Part shown: in pieces, positions 1-7,035 of the stretch
Numbering within the stretch: the first letter of the stretch is position 1
Layout: the number at the start of each line of letters is the position of its first letter
Origin: an uncultured Oscillospiraceae bacterium
Lineage (GTDB): Bacteria; Bacillota; Clostridia; Oscillospirales; Oscillospiraceae
Reading direction: 5' to 3'
Assembly: GCA_900764755.1 (NCBI GenBank)
Contig: CAAFPE010000055.1
Location: forward strand, 1 to 8,898
Length of the DNA stretch: 8,898 nt
The notes under the pieces: model-generated
What the model was told of the DNA's origin: nothing
What the model saw: the letters and a program-made list of their open reading frames with translations, nothing else
Database searches by the model: none
Program-made: the position numbers and the translations under genes

Positions 1-70
1 AAGGGACCGGCGGGGCTCTGCTGATTGCAAAAAACTCAATTTCTGCCGGGGCGATCGGGAGGGCGTCCTC

Positions 71-1273
71 TCACCGCGCCAGCAGCTTTTTCATCCCGGC
101 CTCCAGGCCGTCCACCGTCAGGGGGAACATGGGAAACACCCGGGCGATGGCGTCATAGGTCTCACACCAGTACTGGCCCCAGGCGGGCCGCTCGCTGGGG
201 TTGACCCAGATGATATGGGGATACTTGTCCCGGAACCGCTCCAGCCAGTCCATGCCGCACTGGGGCAGGCTGGGATCCCGGTCCCGGTTGTAATACCAGC
301 CCCCAGTCAGCTCATAGGGGGCCATCTGGGCATCCCCTACAAAAATGACCTTGTACTCCGAGGACAGGTTGGACAGCAGCCACTCCGTCTGCACCGACCC
401 GGAGGGGAGCAGGCTTGGGTCTGTATAGACCCGGCCATAGGGGCAGTTGTGGAAGTAGTACACCTTCAGGTCCTTGAAGTGGCCCACCTTGCTCACCGCC
501 TGGAACAGGGCGGAGCACAGCTGGGCGTAGTAGTCCATAGAGCCGCCGGAGTCCATCATCAGCAGCACCTTCACCGTGTTCTGCCGGGGCTTTTTATAGC
601 GCACGGTGAGCATTCCGCCGTGTTCGGCGGTGTCTTGAATGGTGTTGTCCACGTCAAACTCGGTGGGGGGCAGATCCACCAGTCCGGAGTACTGCCGCAG
701 GTGCTTGAGGGCCACCTGGAACTGCCGGGTGTCCAGAGTGTTGTCCCCACGGAAATCCCGGAAGCGGCGCTCCCCCGCCACCCGGAAGGCCCGGCGGTGC
801 ATCCCCTGTCCCCCCACACGGATCCCCTTGGGGGACAGCCCAGAATTGCCGAAGGTGGACATTCCGTGGGTGCCCACCCAGTATTTCCCGCCGTTGTGCT
901 CCTCCTTCTGCTCCTCCATCCGCTCCTTGAGCATCTGCTCGATCTCCTCCTCGGAGAGCATCTCGTTGAGCCTGGCCTGCTCCTCGTCCCAGTTGGCGTA
1001 GTCGCTGAGCACATCCGGACGGTCCAGCCAGTCCAGCAGCTCCTGGGATACCTCCTGCTCAAAGGGCACGTCCCGAAAGTATTGAAGAAAGCAGCGGTCG
1101 AAGCGGTCGAAATCCGCCTCACTCTTCACCAGAAGCGCCCGGCACAGGTGGTAAAAGCCGGTAAAGCTGGAGCCGTGCAGCCCCTTCTCCAGGGCCTCCA
1201 TCAGGGCCATCCACTCGGTGAGGGAGACCTTCAGCCCGCCCCGCCGGAGGGTATAGAGAAATTCCTCAAACAT
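71..1273 (-). CDS. VWA-domain protein, CoxE-like partner of a MoxR ATPase
   Basis: Encodes 400 residues, read from an ATG preceded by a modest GGAAG ribosome binding site about 8 nt upstream. The N-terminal third is helical and charged, with a very acidic/basic stretch at residues 97-130. The conserved-looking middle (about 160-200, rich in R, F and D) leads into a von Willebrand A fold at about 234-395. The metal-ion site is the DSGGSM motif at residues 241-246; the middle Ser of the textbook DxSxS is Gly here, as I recall for the CoxE-like VWA proteins that pair with MoxR ATPases. The gene follows the MoxR gene with only 4 nt between them, so they are almost certainly co-transcribed and translationally coupled. 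Such pairs are thought to insert cofactors into, or remodel, client proteins; the client is unknown here. No signal peptide or membrane segment is visible, so it is probably cytoplasmic. The 70 nt after the stop hold a T6 run on the minus strand but no convincing hairpin. Confidence 0.88.
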   Translation of the reverse strand: MFEEFLYTLRRGGLKVSLTEWMALMEALEKGLHGSSFTGFYHLCRALLVKSEADFDRFDRCFLQYFRDVPFEQEVSQELLDWLDRPDVLSDYANWDEEQARLNEMLSEEEIEQMLKERMEEQKEEHNGGKYWVGTHGMSTFGNSGLSPKGIRVGGQGMHRRAFRVAGERRFRDFRGDNTLDTRQFQVALKHLRQYSGLVDLPPTEFDVDNTIQDTAEHGGMLTVRYKKPRQNTVKVLLMMDSGGSMDYYAQLCSALFQAVSKVGHFKDLKVYYFHNCPYGRVYTDPSLLPSGSVQTEWLLSNLSSEYKVIFVGDAQMAPYELTGGWYYNRDRDPSLPQCGMDWLERFRDKYPHIIWVNPSERPAWGQYWCETYDAIARVFPMFPLTVDGLEAGMKKLLAR

Positions 1274-1277
1274 GGGC

Positions 1278-2087
1278 TCACTTCCAGCTCCGCCGCAGGG
1301 CGTCCATATCCTCGTTCTTCTTCAGAAGCACCCCCAGATAGGGCACCTCCCTCACCACGCGGCTGGGATCCACCCCGCCGTGGACCAGCGCCCGGATCCA
1401 GTCGATGATCTCGCTGGTGGAGGGCTTCTTCTTGATGCTGGGCAGCTGCCGGATGCGGTAAAAGGCCTCCAGCACCTGGGTGAGCAGCGCCTCGTCCAGA
1501 CCAGGGAAGTGGACCCGGACGATCTCCGCCATCAGTTCCCGGTCGGGGAACTCGATGTAGTGGAACACGCACCGGCGCAGAAATGCGTCAGGCAGTTCCT
1601 TCTCCGCGTTGGAGGTGATGATGACCACCGGGCGGTGCTTGGCAGTCACGGTGCGTCCCGTCTCCGGGATGTGGAACTCCATCCGGTCCAGCTCCCACAG
1701 CAGGTCGTTGGGGAACTCCAGGTCCGCCTTGTCGATCTCATCGATGAGCAGGATCACCTGCTCGTCGGCGGTGAACGCCTCTCCCAGCTTGCCCAGCTTG
1801 ACATATTTCTCGATGTTGTCCACGCCCTCGCTGCCGAACTGGCTGTCGTACAGACGCTGCACCACGTCATAGACGTATAAGCCGTCCTGGGCCTTGGTGG
1901 TGGACTTGATGTTCCAGATGATCAGCTTTTTTCCCAGCGCCTGGGAGATGGCTTCCGCCAGCATGGTCTTACCGGTGCCTGGCTCACCCTTGATCAAAAG
2001 GGGCTTTTCCAGCACCATGGCGATGTTCACCGCCCGCATCAGCTCCTCTGAGGCTACATAGTTTTGACTTCCCTTAAATTCGCTCAT
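1278..2087 (-). CDS. MoxR-family AAA+ ATPase
   Basis: Encodes 269 residues, a usual size for a compact MoxR protein. Walker A is GEPGTGKT at residues 34-41, Walker B is VILLIDEIDK at 111-120, sensor 1 is the ITSN at 157-160, and the arginine-finger region is AFLRRC at 168-173. The remaining C-terminal lid is helical. The start is the ATG at 2087, with AAAGGAA at 2094-2100 spaced 6 nt away. MoxR ATPases hydrolyse ATP as ring oligomers and act as chaperones that activate or assemble partner complexes, commonly with a VWA protein encoded next door, which is exactly the arrangement here. The gene has its own promoter candidate (2136-2164) and a hairpin in its short leader. No further metabolic client gene is visible downstream within the window, so the target of the pair cannot be named. 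Confidence 0.93.
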   Translation of the reverse strand: MSEFKGSQNYVASEELMRAVNIAMVLEKPLLIKGEPGTGKTMLAEAISQALGKKLIIWNIKSTTKAQDGLYVYDVVQRLYDSQFGSEGVDNIEKYVKLGKLGEAFTADEQVILLIDEIDKADLEFPNDLLWELDRMEFHIPETGRTVTAKHRPVVIITSNAEKELPDAFLRRCVFHYIEFPDRELMAEIVRVHFPGLDEALLTQVLEAFYRIRQLPSIKKKPSTSEIIDWIRALVHGGVDPSRVVREVPYLGVLLKKNEDMDALRRSWK

Positions 2088-2103
2088 ATTCCGTTCCTTT
2101 CTG

Positions 2104-2120
2104 CCGCAGCCCAGCTGCGG
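2104..2120 (-). other. Leader hairpin just upstream of the MoxR ribosome binding site
   Basis: A perfect 7-bp inverted repeat (CCGCAGC / GCTGCGG) with a 3-nt loop ends 3 bases before the AAAGGAA ribosome binding site. No T-run follows, so it is not an intrinsic terminator. It could set translation efficiency or mRNA stability; this is inference. Confidence 0.5.
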
Positions 2121-2135
2121 CCCACAGACGAGTGC

Positions 2136-2164
2136 ATTTTACCGGGTTTTCGGAGAAAAAGCAA
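2136..2164 (-). promoter_or_regulatory. Candidate sigma-A promoter of the moxR-VWA operon
   Basis: On the minus strand a -35-like TTGCTT (2159-2164) is separated by exactly 17 bp from a -10-like TAAAAT (2136-2141, 5 of 6 matches to TATAAT). The predicted start near 2129 gives a leader of about 40 nt. The -35 is weak (3 of 6), so this is a motif-based call only. Confidence 0.5.
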
Positions 2165-2176
2165 CCCCCAGACAGG

Positions 2177-2208
2177 CAAACGGACCTGCTGCAAAGCAGG
2201 TCCGTTTG
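2177..2208 (-). terminator. Strong 14-bp hairpin after the foldase lipoprotein gene
   Basis: A perfect 14-bp inverted repeat closed by a 4-nt loop (TTGC on the minus strand, GCAA on the plus strand) begins 23 nt after the lipoprotein stop codon. It separates that gene from the moxR promoter. On the minus strand only three T residues end the stem and no U-tract follows, so it is a poor canonical terminator. It may instead act as a 3'-end stabiliser or work with other factors. Confidence 0.5.
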
Positions 2209-2231
2209 AAATCTTGATATTGTCGATCTCC

Positions 2232-3512
2232 TCATCCTGCGGAGGAGCCCGCCCCGGAAGCACTGCTGTCTGGAGCCAGAGCCTCCAGTTCCTCCTGGAC
2301 TGCGGCCCGCAGGGACTGGAGTTTTCCATAGAACTCAGAGGGATCGATCTTCTCCATCTCCTCCGTGGCCTGGGGGGGATTGGCGTCCAGCCACCCCTGC
2401 TGGAGCTTTGCCATCCGGTCGGCGATGTAATCCGCGCGGTAGTCGGAGGGGTTCAAGGGGAGGCGCAGGATGATGTGATAGCCGTAGACGCTCTCCACGA
2501 TCCCGCTGATCTCCCCATCCTTCAGAGCCAGGGCGGCCTTCTCAAAGGGCTCCACCATCTGGCCCTTCACCGTGGTGTAGCCCTCGGGGCTGTTCACCGC
2601 GCCGTCGGCGTCCGTGTCCTCGCTGTGCTCGGCCATCAACTGGTCAAACAGTGCCTCCTTGTCCTCCGCAGCCATAAGCTGGGACAGCAGATCCTCCGCC
2701 AGGGCCTTCTTTTCGGCCACCACGGCATCATCCAGAGGCTCAAACTCCCCGGTAGGATTCCCACTCTCATCGGTGACCGGCTTATCGGTGTCCACCGTCT
2801 TGAGCAGGATATGCTTGGCCCGGTAGATCCCCTTCTCGTCCTGGGCATAGGACAGGACCTGGGCGTCGCTGGGATAGCCTGCCGTCCCCTCGCCGTACAG
2901 CTTATCCTGAAGTTGACCGTTCATATCATTCACCCGCATCATCTGTCGGAACAGTTCCCGGGTCAGGGAGCTGCCCCAAAGGGCGTGGTCCAGCATCTCC
3001 TCGCCGCCGCTGTCCTTCGCCATGGAGGCCAGGGCCTCCTCCGCCCGCTGGTCCACATCGGGAGAGGCCGCCGCCCCCTCCTGCTCCGCCAGACCGGGCA
3101 GCAGGGCGTACAGGGCCGCCGTCTGAAGTGCGGAGTCCATCAGGGCATCCTCCAGGGTCTTTCCGTCCACCTCGGTATCCCAGGGCATCTCGCCCATGCC
3201 GAACATACTGTAATACTGCGCAGAGCCGTCAATGCCATAGGTCAGCCAGTACAGCAGGCTGTCGGCGGTGATCTCCGCCCCTCCCGCCGTGGCCACCACC
3301 GTGTCCCCGGCCAGGCCGGTGGCCGCCAGATAGGGATCCGTGACCCCGGTGAGGTCCATTGGCTCCACCTGGGTAACAGAGCTGGAGGAGGCATCCGTCT
3401 GGCTGGAGCCAGAGGACTGCCCCTCATCCTTCCCGCTCTTGCAGCCGCTCAGAGTGGACAGCGCCAGCACCACGGACAGGGAGAGGGCGCCCAGTCGTTT
3501 CAAATTCATCAT
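2232..3512 (-). CDS. PrsA-like parvulin peptidyl-prolyl isomerase lipoprotein
   Basis: Encodes 426 residues from the ATG at 3512. The reading frame is open to 3599, but those extra residues lie across the promoter, and GGAAAGGA at 3525-3532 supports 3512. The N-terminus is a lipoprotein signal: K5-R6, a hydrophobic stretch, and the lipobox LSGC with the lipidated Cys at 24. A Gly/Ser/Asp-rich tether follows (25-50). Residues 70-220 form a SurA/PrsA-like helical N-domain. The parvulin domain runs from AKHILLKT (232-239) through the SEDT segment (297-300), the GYTTVKGQMVEPFEKAA segment (311-327) and GEISGIVESVYGYHII (333-348). An acidic insert at about 241-262 interrupts the start of the domain. 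A charged C-terminal helix ends in a Ser/Gly/Ala tail. PrsA-type proteins catalyse proline isomerisation and help fold exported proteins outside the membrane. Alternative calls in this family are SurA N-domain or PpiC/foldase protein. Confidence 0.88.
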   Translation of the reverse strand: MMNLKRLGALSLSVVLALSTLSGCKSGKDEGQSSGSSQTDASSSSVTQVEPMDLTGVTDPYLAATGLAGDTVVATAGGAEITADSLLYWLTYGIDGSAQYYSMFGMGEMPWDTEVDGKTLEDALMDSALQTAALYALLPGLAEQEGAAASPDVDQRAEEALASMAKDSGGEEMLDHALWGSSLTRELFRQMMRVNDMNGQLQDKLYGEGTAGYPSDAQVLSYAQDEKGIYRAKHILLKTVDTDKPVTDESGNPTGEFEPLDDAVVAEKKALAEDLLSQLMAAEDKEALFDQLMAEHSEDTDADGAVNSPEGYTTVKGQMVEPFEKAALALKDGEISGIVESVYGYHIILRLPLNPSDYRADYIADRMAKLQQGWLDANPPQATEEMEKIDPSEFYGKLQSLRAAVQEELEALAPDSSASGAGSSAG

Positions 3513-3524
3513 AAATCTTCGAGA

Positions 3525-3532
3525 TCCTTTCC
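3525..3532 (-). promoter_or_regulatory. Ribosome binding site fixing the foldase start
   Basis: GGAAAGGA lies 12 nt before the first of two adjacent ATG codons (3510-3512 and 3507-3509). The spacing is a little long for the first and worse for the second, so 3512 is preferred. It rules out the in-frame ATG at 3599. Confidence 0.6.
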
Positions 3533-3544
3533 AGTAACAGATCA

Positions 3545-3560
3545 CGGGCCCACGGGCCCG
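3545..3560 (-). repeat. Tandem GGGCCC repeat / hairpin at the 5' end of the foldase mRNA
   Basis: The 8-mer ACGGGCCC occurs twice in tandem (3544-3551 and 3552-3559 on the plus strand). Because GGGCCC is self-complementary, the minus-strand transcript can fold a 6-bp CGGGCC/GGCCCG stem with a 4-nt loop. It lies a few bases downstream of the predicted transcription start. Confidence 0.5.
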
Positions 3561-3570
3561 GGTCTTTCGT

Positions 3571-3599
3571 ATCATAGCACAAACCGGGCTTTCGGGCAA
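3571..3599 (-). promoter_or_regulatory. Candidate extended -10 promoter of the foldase gene
   Basis: On the minus strand, TTGCCC (3594-3599) is followed after exactly 17 bp by TATGAT (3571-3576), which is preceded by TGC and so forms an extended -10. Matches are 4 of 6 and 5 of 6. The predicted start near 3564 leaves about 50 nt of leader before the ATG at 3512. This supports the shorter protein start. Confidence 0.62.
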
Positions 3600-3633
3600 G
3601 AGCGCGGTTCTAATCTCTGTTCTCTTTTGGGAC

Positions 3634-3647
3634 GATCAGTTCTGATC
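3634..3647. promoter_or_regulatory. 14-bp palindrome, possible operator
   Basis: GATCAG TT CTGATC is a near-perfect dyad (6-bp arms, 2-bp centre). It lies 19 bp upstream of the -35 of the orphan plus-strand gene and about 35 bp upstream of the -35 of the divergent foldase gene. Its position between two divergent promoters would suit a regulator binding site, but the protein is not identifiable. Confidence 0.3.
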
Positions 3648-3666
3648 TCACTGATTTCACGACGGA

Positions 3667-3695
3667 TTGATTCAGATACAAAAATATGGTAGAGT
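3667..3695 (+). promoter_or_regulatory. Candidate extended -10 promoter of the orphan membrane-protein gene
   Basis: TTGATT (3667-3672) and TAGAGT (3690-3695) are 17 bp apart, and TGG directly precedes the -10, giving an extended -10 form. The predicted start near 3702 puts the ATG at 3728 about 26 nt downstream, and leaves almost no leader for the ATG at 3710. Confidence 0.5.
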
Positions 3696-3714
3696 AAATC
3701 CGAACTTGAATGAT

Positions 3715-3718
3715 GGAG
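3715..3718 (+). promoter_or_regulatory. Ribosome binding site choosing the start at 3728
   Basis: GGAG sits 9 nt before the ATG at 3728. The upstream in-frame ATGs at 3710 and 3713 have only a weak AGAG-like sequence before them, and they overlap this site. Confidence 0.6.
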
Positions 3719-3727
3719 CGTGCTCAA

Positions 3728-4249
3728 ATGAAAAATATGTTCAAAGCAGCAGTGGGACTTGGCCTAATATGCGCTTTATTTGTTGTTTTCCCCTATGTTC
3801 GTAATGAAATCGGTGTAACATCGGCCAACTTGGAAGCAGATATTCGCAGTTCGCAGAAGATACAAGACGATTGGGTCATTGACGGAAGTGTTTCTGATAT
3901 GATGGCAGCCTACATTTCCTATCCTCAAGATATGAATGACCATACCTTTTCTGTCTATGTGAATCGCCCCAGACTCTCCTTTGGATATTTCTTTCGCGGT
4001 GGTGGAAGCCTTTCAGGAGTTGATAGGGGAATCACAGAGTTTACCGTAGAGGGGTGTAGCGAACGAGCTTTTATTTCTATGAATCAACAACAGGTGGCGC
4101 GGCTGGAAATAGATGACGGAAACTCGATACAAGTGATTGATATTGACAGCAAAAAACCATTTGCAATTGTACTCCCGATAAATTCAGGTATCATTACATT
4201 TTGTGATGTGAACGGAAGGCCAGTAGAATACTGGAATAATCCGCTTTAA
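3728..4249 (+). CDS. Hypothetical membrane-anchored protein, AT-rich orphan gene
   Basis: I do not recognise the family. From the preferred start the protein has 173 residues. Residues 1-6 carry two lysines, about 6-23 form one hydrophobic segment (signal anchor or uncleaved signal peptide; no lipobox and no clear cleavage motif), and the rest (25-173) is soluble and probably outside the cytoplasm. The C-terminal domain alternates short beta-like hydrophobic runs with polar turns: FSVYV at 74-78, a Gly-rich FFRGGGS at 88-94, FTVEG 105-109, IQVIDID 134-140 and FAIVLP 145-150. There are three cysteines, C15 within the hydrophobic segment and C110 and C159 in the soluble part. The DNA is clearly richer in A and T, with more A/T-ending codons than the flanking genes, suggesting acquisition from elsewhere or a lineage-specific gene. 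It has its own promoter and terminator, so it is a single-gene unit. An alternative start at 3710 adds 6 residues. Confidence 0.72.
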   Translation: MKNMFKAAVGLGLICALFVVFPYVRNEIGVTSANLEADIRSSQKIQDDWVIDGSVSDMMAAYISYPQDMNDHTFSVYVNRPRLSFGYFFRGGGSLSGVDRGITEFTVEGCSERAFISMNQQQVARLEIDDGNSIQVIDIDSKKPFAIVLPINSGIITFCDVNGRPVEYWNNPL

Positions 4250-4304
4250 AAATACCAGCTTATTGGGTGGTTCGCGTAAAGGAACAACTCCACTTCATCA
4301 AACT

Positions 4305-4339
4305 GAGGCCCGGACCGCAGCGTGGTCCGGGCCTCTTTT
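4305..4339 (+). terminator. Rho-independent terminator of the orphan gene, shared region with clpB
   Basis: A perfect 12-bp GC-rich stem (4305-4316 with 4324-4335), a 7-nt loop and a TTTT run followed by more pyrimidines form a canonical intrinsic terminator on the plus strand, 55 nt after the orphan gene's stop. On the minus strand the same stem follows the clpB stop by about 30 nt, but only AGTTTG follows it there. It may therefore end clpB transcription less efficiently. Confidence 0.88.
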
Positions 4340-4364
4340 CTTCCTTTGTCCTTGATCCGGCCTG

Positions 4365-6995
4365 TCAGCCGTCAATGACCTCGCCGGTGAGCACCTCCCG
4401 GCTGTCCACATTCAGCTGGCCGTCCCGGCACTCCACCGTGATGCGGGAACCGGGCTCCACCTGGTCGGAGACGATCTTTCTGCTGATCAGCGTCTCCACC
4501 GTATGCTGGAGATACCGGCGCAGGGGCCGCGCCCCGTAGATGGGGTCGTAGGCGGCTTCGATGATGTGGTCCTTGGCCGCGGGGGTCAGTTCCACGGTGA
4601 GCTGCTTGTCCTCCAGGCGGCGGTTCAGATCGGCGACCATCAGGTCGATGATATGGGTGATGTTCTCCCGGGTCAGCGGCTTGTAGAACACGATCTCGTC
4701 CAGCCGGTTGAGAAACTCCGGGCGGAAGGACCGCTTGAGCAGCTCATTGACCTGGTCCCGGGCCTCCTGGCTGATCTCTCCGTCCGTCCCGATGCCGTCC
4801 AGCAGGAACTGGCTGCCCAGGTTGGAGGTCAGGATGATCACGGTGTTCTTAAAGTCCACGGTGCGGCCCTGACTGTCGGTGATCCGCCCGTCGTCCAGCA
4901 CCTGAAGCAGGATATTGAACACATCCGGGTGGGCCTTCTCCACCTCGTCAAAGAGGATGACGGAGTAGGGCTTTCTCCGCACCGCCTCGGTGAGCTGTCC
5001 GCCCTCCTCATAGCCCACATATCCGGGAGGCGCTCCGATGAGGCGGGAGACAGAGAACTTCTCCATATACTCGCTCATGTCGATGCGCACCAGATTTTTC
5101 TCGCTGTCAAACAGGGCCTCAGCCAGGGTCTTGGCCAGTTCCGTCTTGCCCACGCCGGTGGGTCCCAGGAACAGGAAGGAACCGATGGGCTTTCCCGGAT
5201 CGGCGATGCCGGCGCGGCTTCTCAGGATGGCCTCGCTCACCAGACGCACCGCCTCATCCTGGCCCACCACACGGCGGTGGAGGATGTCCTCCATGTGGAG
5301 CAGCTTCTCCCGCTCCCCCTCCATCAGACGGGCCACAGGGATGCCGGTCCAGCGCTGGATGATCCGGGCGATCTCCTCCTCGGTGACCTTGTCCCGGAGC
5401 AGCGAGCGGGCCTTGCCCTCGTTGGCGATCTGCTCCTCCGCCTCCAGCTGCTTCTTCAGCTCTGGGATCCGTCCGTACTGGAGCTCTGCGGCCCGGTTGA
5501 GATCGTACTCCCGCTGTGCCTTCTCCAGCTGGGCGTTGGCCTCCTCCAGGTCGGAGCGCAGCTTCTGCACCTTCCCAATGGCATTTTTCTCATTCTCCCA
5601 CTGGGTCTTTTTGGCGTTGAACTCATCCCGCATCTCGGACAGCTCCTTCTGGATGTCTGCCAGATGCTCCTGAGACAGCTTATCCGTCTCCTTCTTCAGG
5701 GCGGCCTCCTCGATCTCGTGCTGGATAATCTTGCGGCGGATCACGTCCAGCTCGGTGGGCATGGAGTCGATCTCCGTACGGATCATGGCGCAGGCCTCAT
5801 CCACCAGGTCGATGGCCTTGTCGGGGAGAAACCGGTCGGTGATATATCGGTTGCTCAAAGTGGCGGCGGCAATAATGGCCCCGTCGGTGATCTTCACCCC
5901 GTGGAACACCTCATACCTCTCCTTCAGCCCCCGGAGGATGGCGATGGCGTCCTCCACCGTGGGCTCGTTCACCATGACCGGCTGGAAGCGCCGCTCCAGC
6001 GCGGCGTCCTTCTCGATATACTGCCGGTACTCGTTCAGGGTGGTAGCCCCGATGCAGTGCAGTTCGCCCCGGGCCAGCATGGGCTTGAGCAGATTGCCCG
6101 CGTCCATGGAGCCCTCCGTCTTGCCTGCCCCTACGATGGTGTGCAGCTCATCGATGAAGAGGATGATGCGCCCCTCGGACTTTTTCACCTCGTTGAGGAC
6201 GGCTTTCAGCCGCTCCTCAAACTCGCCCCGGTACTTGGCCCCCGCGATCAGGCTGCCCATGTCCAGGGAGAAGATGGTCTTGTCCTTCAGGCTGCCGGGC
6301 ACATCCCCCTTCACGATCCTCTGTGCAAGCCCCTCGGCGATGGCGGTCTTGCCCACGCCAGGTTCACCGATCAGGACAGGGTTGTTTTTACTCTTGCGGG
6401 AGAGGATGCGGATGACGTTGCGGATCTCGTCGTCCCGGCCGATGACCGGGTCCAGCTTGTTCTGGCGGGCCCGCTCCACCAGGTCAGTACCGTATTTTTT
6501 CAGCGCGTCATAGGTCTCCTCCGGGTTATCCGAGGTGACCCGCTGGTTGCCCCGGACAGAGGCCAGGGCCTGCATGACCGCCTCCCGGTTCACCTGATAG
6601 GTGCGGAACAGCTCCTTCAAATGGCTGTTGGCGCTGTCCAGAAGGCCCAGCAGGATATGCTCTACCGAGATATACTCGTCCTTCATGGACTGGGCTGCGG
6701 ACTCAGCGGCCTTGAGGGCCCGGTCCACATCCTGGGCCACATAGACCTTGTCCGCCTCCCGGCCCCCGCCCGACACCTTGGGCAGCTTCTCCACCTCTGC
6801 CTTGACCGCGGCGGCAAAGCTGGGCACCGTCATACCCATAGCGGACAGCAGCTGTGGAATAAAGCCCTGCTCGTCGGTGAGAAGGGCCAGCAGCAGGTGC
6901 TCCTGCTCGATCTGCTGATTGCCGTGCTCCACGGCCAACTCCTGCGCCCCCTGGATGGCTGCCAGGGACCGCTGGGTAAATTGATTCATATTCAT
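4365..6995 (-). CDS. clpB: ATP-dependent protein disaggregase ClpB
   Basis: Encodes 876 residues, the normal ClpB length. Domains in order: Clp N-terminal double repeat (about 1-147); NBD1 with Walker A GEPGVGKT at 210-217 and Walker B IILFIDE at 277-283; the long coiled-coil middle domain (about 405-535, rich in E, K, Q and L), which distinguishes ClpB from ClpA and ClpX and contacts DnaK; and NBD2 with Walker A GPTGVGKT at 611-618, Walker B VILFDE at 679-684, sensor 1 LTSN at 722-725, the arginine-finger region RPEFLNR at 758-764 and sensor 2 GARPLRR at 821-827. All key residues look intact. ClpB rings thread aggregated proteins through a central pore, with DnaK/DnaJ, to rescue them in the cytoplasm. 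The start at 6995 (MNMNQF) is chosen over 7022 because AAAAGGAGG lies 8 nt upstream. A degenerate CIRCE element precedes it, and hsp20 lies next on the same strand, separated by a hairpin. Confidence 0.97.
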   Translation of the reverse strand: MNMNQFTQRSLAAIQGAQELAVEHGNQQIEQEHLLLALLTDEQGFIPQLLSAMGMTVPSFAAAVKAEVEKLPKVSGGGREADKVYVAQDVDRALKAAESAAQSMKDEYISVEHILLGLLDSANSHLKELFRTYQVNREAVMQALASVRGNQRVTSDNPEETYDALKKYGTDLVERARQNKLDPVIGRDDEIRNVIRILSRKSKNNPVLIGEPGVGKTAIAEGLAQRIVKGDVPGSLKDKTIFSLDMGSLIAGAKYRGEFEERLKAVLNEVKKSEGRIILFIDELHTIVGAGKTEGSMDAGNLLKPMLARGELHCIGATTLNEYRQYIEKDAALERRFQPVMVNEPTVEDAIAILRGLKERYEVFHGVKITDGAIIAAATLSNRYITDRFLPDKAIDLVDEACAMIRTEIDSMPTELDVIRRKIIQHEIEEAALKKETDKLSQEHLADIQKELSEMRDEFNAKKTQWENEKNAIGKVQKLRSDLEEANAQLEKAQREYDLNRAAELQYGRIPELKKQLEAEEQIANEGKARSLLRDKVTEEEIARIIQRWTGIPVARLMEGEREKLLHMEDILHRRVVGQDEAVRLVSEAILRSRAGIADPGKPIGSFLFLGPTGVGKTELAKTLAEALFDSEKNLVRIDMSEYMEKFSVSRLIGAPPGYVGYEEGGQLTEAVRRKPYSVILFDEVEKAHPDVFNILLQVLDDGRITDSQGRTVDFKNTVIILTSNLGSQFLLDGIGTDGEISQEARDQVNELLKRSFRPEFLNRLDEIVFYKPLTRENITHIIDLMVADLNRRLEDKQLTVELTPAAKDHIIEAAYDPIYGARPLRRYLQHTVETLISRKIVSDQVEPGSRITVECRDGQLNVDSREVLTGEVIDG

Positions 6996-7003
6996 GTCAG
7001 AAG

Positions 7004-7012
7004 CCTCCTTTT
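7004..7012 (-). promoter_or_regulatory. Ribosome binding site fixing the clpB start
   Basis: AAAAGGAGG, nearly a full anti-16S match, is 8 nt before the ATG at 6995. It lies inside the longer reading frame that begins at 7022 and so excludes that start. Confidence 0.85.
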
Positions 7013-7035
7013 GCGGTTTCAAATGCTTCGAAATT

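Noticed and set aside
1..70. Possible terminator after the VWA gene (T6 run on the minus strand)
   Set aside because: I could not find a convincing stem just before the T-run, so no terminator is called.
215..1408. 397-residue plus-strand open frame across the VWA and MoxR genes
   Set aside because: It crosses the boundary between two well-supported minus-strand genes and is rich in repeated Leu/Gly/His; a shadow frame.
3513..3599. 29-residue N-terminal extension of the foldase
   Set aside because: It would place promoter elements and the GGGCCC repeat inside the gene and bury the lipoprotein signal peptide; the ribosome binding site favours 3512.
2064..3692. 542-residue plus-strand open frame opposite the foldase gene
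   Set aside because: It spans the foldase gene, its promoter and its terminator hairpin, shows low-complexity composition and has no motif; the lipoprotein with lipobox and parvulin motifs on the minus strand is the real gene.
4250..4364. Small plus-strand gene between the orphan gene and clpB (frame from 4267)
   Set aside because: The frame runs through a strong terminator hairpin and then antisense into the clpB 3' end; no ribosome binding site or protein-like composition.
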